Of a stretch of DNA of 64,000 nucleotides, positions 60,625-64,000 are shown piece by piece; within the stretch, counting starts at the first letter, position 1, and each line of letters starts with the position of its first letter. Source of the DNA: an uncultured Clostridia bacterium (GTDB taxonomy: Bacteria > Bacillota > Clostridia > UBA1381); contig CAJUEZ010000005.1 of NCBI GenBank assembly GCA_910585485.1, positions 5,850 through 69,849 on the forward strand, written 5' to 3'. Both the position numbers and the translations under genes were made by a program. A model generated the notes under the pieces. That model was not told the origin of the DNA. It worked only from the letters and a program-made list of their open reading frames with translations, and searched no databases.

Positions 60625-61670
60625 CATTCTACTATTTCAACGCCCTTTTCGCCCTTTACGAGTTCGCCGATTATATATGCCTTTTCGCCCACGCTCTCAA
60701 GGCACTTAACCGCCGCGTCAGCTTTATCCGCGTCAACAGCGACAACCATTCCAAGACCCATATTAAATGTATTATACATATCTCTCTCGGGAATACCTGC
60801 CTTTTTCTGCATCAAATCAAATATCGGCAGAACCTCCCATGTACCCTTTTTAATAACAGCCTTCAAGCCGTCGGGGAGCATACGCGGAACATTCTCGATA
60901 AAACCTCCGCCCGTGATATGCGAAACGGTGTTAATGCCTACCTCGTCAATGAGCTTTAAAAGCGGTTTAACGTAAATTCTTGTCGGAGTGAGTAACTCCT
61001 CGCCGATTGTTTTGCCAAGCTCCGCCGAATATGTATTAAGAACCTTTTTCGCCTTTCTGTCGCTTTTGTTAAGACCGAAAACGCTTCTTACAAGCGAGTA
61101 ACCGTTTGAATGAACACCGCTCGACGCGATACCGATAAGCACATTACCCTCAGCCGCTCTTTCGCCATCGGTGATTTTGCTCTTTTCAACAATGCCCACG
61201 CTGAAACCGCCCAAATCATACTCGTCCTCAGGCATAAGGTCGGGGTGCTCCGCGGTCTCTCCGCCCACAAGCGCACAGCCTGCCTTTACACAGCCGTCCG
61301 CAACGCCCTTAACGATTTTTGCAACCTTTTCCGGATAATTTTTGCCTATTGCGAGATAGTCCAAAAAGAACAGCGGTTTTGCGCCGGAGCACGCAATATC
61401 ATTTACGCACATTGCCACGCAGTCCTGACCGATTGTGTCGTGCTTGTCCATTAAAAACGCAATTTTTATCTTTGTTCCCACGCCGTCCGTGCCCGACACG
61501 AGCACGGGGTTTTCATAGCCCTTGGGAAGCTCGAAAAGACCGCCGAAGCCGCCTATTCCGCCCAAAACGCCCTCAATTGCCGTTTTCTTAACGTCGTCTT
61601 TAATTAATCTTACCGACTCGTAGCCTGCCTCAACGTCTACGCCCGCCTTTTTGTACGCATTTTCACTCAT
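60621..61670 (-). CDS. purM: Phosphoribosylformylglycinamidine cyclo-ligase
   Basis: This 349-residue protein has [53 protein letters not shown] and [16 protein letters not shown], all PurM hallmarks. It makes AIR from FGAM with ATP, step 5. It lies between purE and purN. Complete. Confidence 0.97.
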   Translation of the reverse strand: MSENAYKKAGVDVEAGYESVRLIKDDVKKTAIEGVLGGIGGFGGLFELPKGYENPVLVSGTDGVGTKIKIAFLMDKHDTIGQDCVAMCVNDIACSGAKPLFFLDYLAIGKNYPEKVAKIVKGVADGCVKAGCALVGGETAEHPDLMPEDEYDLGGFSVGIVEKSKITDGERAAEGNVLIGIASSGVHSNGYSLVRSVFGLNKSDRKAKKVLNTYSAELGKTIGEELLTPTRIYVKPLLKLIDEVGINTVSHITGGGFIENVPRMLPDGLKAVIKKGTWEVLPIFDLMQKKAGIPERDMYNTFNMGLGMVVAVDADKADAAVKCLESVGEKAYIIGELVKGEKGVEIVEC

Positions 61671-61715
61671 AGTTATATCTCCTTTTTTGTAATTAGTCTC
61701 TGTTATTTTATCGTT

Positions 61716-62216
61716 TTACAGCTGTGCTGCCATCTGTTTAACCTTTTCGTTCTTTTTCATAACTCCGTCAACCATTTTCGTCTTAGCAACCTTCAGCTCG
61801 TCCCTGAGATAACCATATTTAAGCGACAAAATCTGCGCCGCCAAAATACCTGCGTTTGTACCGTTGTCAATGCCGACTGTTGCAACAGGTATACCAGGAG
61901 GCATCTGTACAGTCGCCAAAAGCGCGTCCATACCGTCAAGCGTGGACTTAATCGGAATACCGATTACGGGCACAACCGTATGCGCCGCTATAACACCACC
62001 CAAATGCGCCGCCATGCCTGCCGCGCAAATTATAACCTCGATTCCGTTATTTTCCGCGTTCTTTGCAAACTCCGCCGCCTTATCGGGCGTTCTGTGTGCG
62101 GATATAACGTTCACATCAACCTCTATATCAAATTCCTTTAGCTTTAAAATACAGCCTTTGAGCCTGTCGAAATCAGAATCCGATCCCATAACAAGCGCAA
62201 CTTTAGGTTTACTCAT
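61716..62216 (-). CDS. purE: N5-carboxyaminoimidazole ribonucleotide mutase
   Basis: This 166-residue protein has the PurE class I motifs VALVMGSDSDF, VISAHRTPDK, IICAAGMAAHLGGVIAAHT and PIKSTLDGMDALLATVQMPPGIPVATVGID. It converts N5-CAIR to CAIR. It is the first gene of the leftward purine operon, after a leader with repeat copy D and the promoter at 62370-62398. purK is not in the window. Confidence 0.97.
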   Translation of the reverse strand: MSKPKVALVMGSDSDFDRLKGCILKLKEFDIEVDVNVISAHRTPDKAAEFAKNAENNGIEVIICAAGMAAHLGGVIAAHTVVPVIGIPIKSTLDGMDALLATVQMPPGIPVATVGIDNGTNAGILAAQILSLKYGYLRDELKVAKTKMVDGVMKKNEKVKQMAAQL

Positions 62217-62258
62217 AATTATTTCCTGCCTTTCTTAGAAAAATCGAAAATTTAAACG

Positions 62259-62355
62259 CTGAAAAAAATCGTTCAGATTGCCGCCAAAACGGTTGGGCGC
62301 CGTATGCTGATACCGCTCCGTCAGTTCAGGCGGCAATACGGGCAATTTTATTCAG
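62259..62355 (-). repeat. Purine-operon structured repeat, copy D (5' leader of purE)
   Basis: It starts about 8 nt after the predicted transcription start and ends about 40 nt before the purE ATG. Minus strand: TTGCCGCC ... GGCGGCAA stem, ACGG/CCGT stem and core GCGGTAT-CAGC-ATACGGCGCC (~62319-62295). Stem sequences differ from copies B and C but remain paired. Confidence 0.8.
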
Positions 62356-62369
62356 ACTTTCACATTATA

Positions 62370-62398
62370 ATTTTATCAAAAAATACCTGTAAAGTCAA
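62370..62398 (-). promoter_or_regulatory. Purine operon promoter
   Basis: Minus strand: -35 TTGACT (62398-62393), 17-bp spacer, -10 TAAAAT (62375-62370), with an overlapping TATAAT just downstream. Start expected near 62363. Confidence 0.75.
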
Positions 62399-62448
62399 CA
62401 TATATTAACACTTGAAAACAAGCGTTTTCCCACATTAATATCATCAAA

Positions 62449-62474
62449 AAAAACAGTCCGCTGCAAAGGCGGAC
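62449..62474 (-). terminator. Terminator after the transglutaminase-like gene
   Basis: GTCCGC ... GCGGAC stem (62456-62461 with 62469-62474) read leftward into TGTTTTTTTT. Confidence 0.85.
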
Positions 62475-62496
62475 CGTAAAATATAATATACTAACT

Positions 62497-63708
62497 TTAT
62501 TTTCTTTTCATATATTCTAAAATCTTGTGATTATTCGAGAAAAATTGTATATTCGCGTCAAAATAAATATGAGATATATCCGAGTCCGACACCATCTCTC
62601 CATTAACTATCTTATTGGGGCAATCCCATGTAGTATCAACAATCATCCATCTGCCGTCAATATACACCTCGTTCCAAGCGTGATTCTGTTCGGTAGTCGC
62701 AATAGTTTCCTCTGTCCAGGAAGTATTCTGATCCACTCCTATATTACCTAAAGCGTATCCCGAAACAACATTACACGGAATATTAATACTTCTGCACAAC
62801 GATGCCATAAGAGTAGCGTATCCCAGACAAACAGCTTTCCTTGTCTTTAAAATATCTGTGGGATAATACGGCGGAGTATCCTCGCTGTTAAGACTATCCT
62901 CATCATAATACATATATGAGCATATCCAGTCATGAAGAGCCAAAACCTTATTATAATCATCTTCGATACCCTCTGTAAGCTGCTGAGCGATTGATATAAC
63001 ATTGTTATTGGACGACTGAATAGCGGCTGTACTCTTTAAAGCCTCACTTATTGACTTATCCTTTTCATACATGCGCTTATTATGCTCATATACAGGCGAT
63101 TGGTCTAATTCCCAACCGCCGTCCGGAGTTTTGACAAGCTTAATATAATTATACACCCAGCTTTCAAACTGTCCGTAAGGCTTGCTTCCGGTATATATCG
63201 CAAGATCCATTGTTAAATTTTCAGTTTCCGGAATCTTTATTGTCTTATTAAATTCATTGTGTGAGTCAGCCGATATTGATTCCTGTTTTATAGATTCGCC
63301 ATTTTCATCGGTGAACGCTGCTATCAGGTTAGACTTATTTTTTGAAACGACAATTCCGAATACTTTTACTTCATCATAATCTACTATTATACTAATATTT
63401 TCCTTCGGGTAAAAAGACAGCATCGGACTGTTTGATATATATGCGTTTACTGCAACATCAGACGGGTCTATAGGCATTTCTTCATGTTTTATTTTCGCTA
63501 TTATCTCTGACGGAGACGGTATCAACTCCGTTACGGAGGATAGTCTTTCAGATAAATTAGAAACAGTTCTGACAATCTGCGGATATTTTTCTTCCAACAC
63601 GGGGAAATAGTTTCCCAAATTCAGAAAAAAATCCGTCTGCGCGTTTATAACACAGATTCCTATCACAAATATCAGTAAGACTATTATACTTCTTCTTACT
63701 ATTTTCAT
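62497..63708 (-). CDS. Secreted/membrane-anchored transglutaminase-like protein
   Basis: This 403-residue protein has one N-terminal membrane anchor or signal (IIVLLIFVIGICVI), a middle region of ~180 residues without known motifs and a C-terminal transglutaminase-like domain with the Cys-His-Asp triad: TRKAVCLGYATLMASLCRSINIPCNVVSGYA, QNHAWNEVYIDGRWMIVDTTWD. Such proteins act outside the cell as cysteine proteases or protein cross-linkers. It is a single gene, between the tRNA genes and the purine operon. Confidence 0.88.
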   Translation of the reverse strand: MKIVRRSIIVLLIFVIGICVINAQTDFFLNLGNYFPVLEEKYPQIVRTVSNLSERLSSVTELIPSPSEIIAKIKHEEMPIDPSDVAVNAYISNSPMLSFYPKENISIIVDYDEVKVFGIVVSKNKSNLIAAFTDENGESIKQESISADSHNEFNKTIKIPETENLTMDLAIYTGSKPYGQFESWVYNYIKLVKTPDGGWELDQSPVYEHNKRMYEKDKSISEALKSTAAIQSSNNNVISIAQQLTEGIEDDYNKVLALHDWICSYMYYDEDSLNSEDTPPYYPTDILKTRKAVCLGYATLMASLCRSINIPCNVVSGYALGNIGVDQNTSWTEETIATTEQNHAWNEVYIDGRWMIVDTTWDCPNKIVNGEMVSDSDISHIYFDANIQFFSNNHKILEYMKRK

Positions 63709-63760
63709 AATCTATTACACCAAAAAGACAAATGACTTTCAAACTAAAATTTGATTGGAT

Positions 63761-63802
63761 AAAAAATGCTCCGACCTAAGCATATTCTTAAGCCGCAGCA
63801 TC
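63761..63802 (-). terminator. Terminator after tRNA-Cys
   Basis: ATGCTGCGGCTTAAG ... CTTAGGTCGGAGCAT imperfect 15-bp stem on the minus strand, followed by TTTTTTA. Confidence 0.8.
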
Positions 63803-63810
63803 TTTCTTAT

Positions 63811-63885
<75 letters not shown>

Positions 63886-63902
63886 ATTTTTGAGTTGATA
63901 CA

Positions 63903-63940
63903 AACAACAAAAGACGCACGTTCTTGGCGTCTTTTGTCTT
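63903..63940 (-). terminator. Hairpin between tRNA-Gly and tRNA-Cys
   Basis: AAAAGACGC ... GCGTCTTTT stem, followed on the minus strand by GTTGTTTG. It is a terminator or processing hairpin between the two tRNA genes. Confidence 0.7.
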
Positions 63941-63947
63941 GTTGTAA

Positions 63948-64000
63948 TGGAGCGGAAGACGAGATTCGAACTCGCGACGTTCACCTTGGCAAGGTGACGC
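63948..64000 (-). tRNA. tRNA-Gly (GCC), cut by window edge
   Basis: The 3' part of a tRNA on the minus strand: anticodon stem-loop CACCTT-GCC-AAGGTG (anticodon GCC), T-arm GCGAG-TTCGAAT-CTCGT, acceptor CTTCCGC, T, CCA. The 5' part is beyond 64000. Confidence 0.92.

Noticed and set aside
56838..62355. ZTP or guanine riboswitch as identity of the purine-operon repeats
   Set aside because: The conserved core sequences of those classes are not found in any of the four copies.

Overview
The window joins two kinds of DNA. Bases 1 to about 18,445 are one end of a prophage. The remaining ~45.5 kb is the chromosome of a low-to-moderate GC Gram-positive anaerobe of the class Clostridia. S-layer-homology (SLH) surface enzymes, ECF sigma/anti-sigma pairs, a corrinoid-activation ATPase, a GH53 galactanase with its ABC importer and an SLH-anchored PL11-type pectin lyase suggest a pectin-using gut clostridium. 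The set resembles Monoglobus, but that name is an inference; no 16S gene is present.

Prophage (1-18,445). A long leftward early operon encodes a replication/recombination set: family A DNA polymerase (cut by the window edge), an AEP-primase/MCM-like helicase fusion, an SF2 helicase, a RecU-like resolvase, an Mre11-like nuclease, and a Rad50 split over two genes. An AP2/HNH-type protein, a D12-class adenine methylase with a 12-base poly-G tract, and a cytosine-5 methylase spread over three overlapping frames lie between the Rad50 halves. Upstream are an excisionase-like protein, an XRE regulator, a Rha-type protein and small early genes. The lysis/lysogeny switch is at 16,985-17,084: two divergent consensus promoters, each overlapping a copy of the same 18-bp operator. 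A probable type I toxin-antitoxin locus (17,923-18,229) sits next to the right attachment site, which is the 3' part of a tRNA-Pro(GGG) gene. No integrase, terminase or structural gene is visible, so the rest of the prophage lies to the left. By eye, this whole segment contains no GATC and no CATG, while both occur in the flanking chromosome.

Chromosome, 18.4-32.1 kb: an ABC exporter, the SLH-anchored PL11-like lyase, two ECF sigma factor/membrane anti-sigma pairs flanking a MetH-activation/ASKHA fusion, and an SLH-anchored M16 peptidase. 32.5-38.8 kb (leftward): solute-binding lipoprotein, two permeases, GH53 endo-galactanase and a membrane protein, together a galactan-use locus. 39-45.5 kb (rightward): DUF362 ferredoxin, trmL, DegV, archaeal-type phosphoglycerate mutase, metG and a DeoR regulator. 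45.6-48.9 kb (leftward): ilvB-ilvN-ilvC. 49.3-52.5 kb: DUF624 protein, mnmG and a small ribbon-helix-helix protein. 52.6-54.7 kb: NUDIX hydrolase, a frameshifted methyltransferase and dCMP deaminase. A likely new structured RNA lies at 54,777-55,010.

Purine operon (62.2 to 55 kb, leftward): purE-purM-purN-IMP cyclohydrolase (PurO type)-cupin-AICAR transformylase-GNAT-purD. The usual bifunctional PurH is replaced by two separate proteins. Four ~97-nt structured repeats with compensatory changes sit in the leader and gaps of this operon, and a DUF559 nuclease gene flanked by ~73-bp inverted repeats is inserted in it. The window ends with a transglutaminase-like protein, tRNA-Cys and part of tRNA-Gly.
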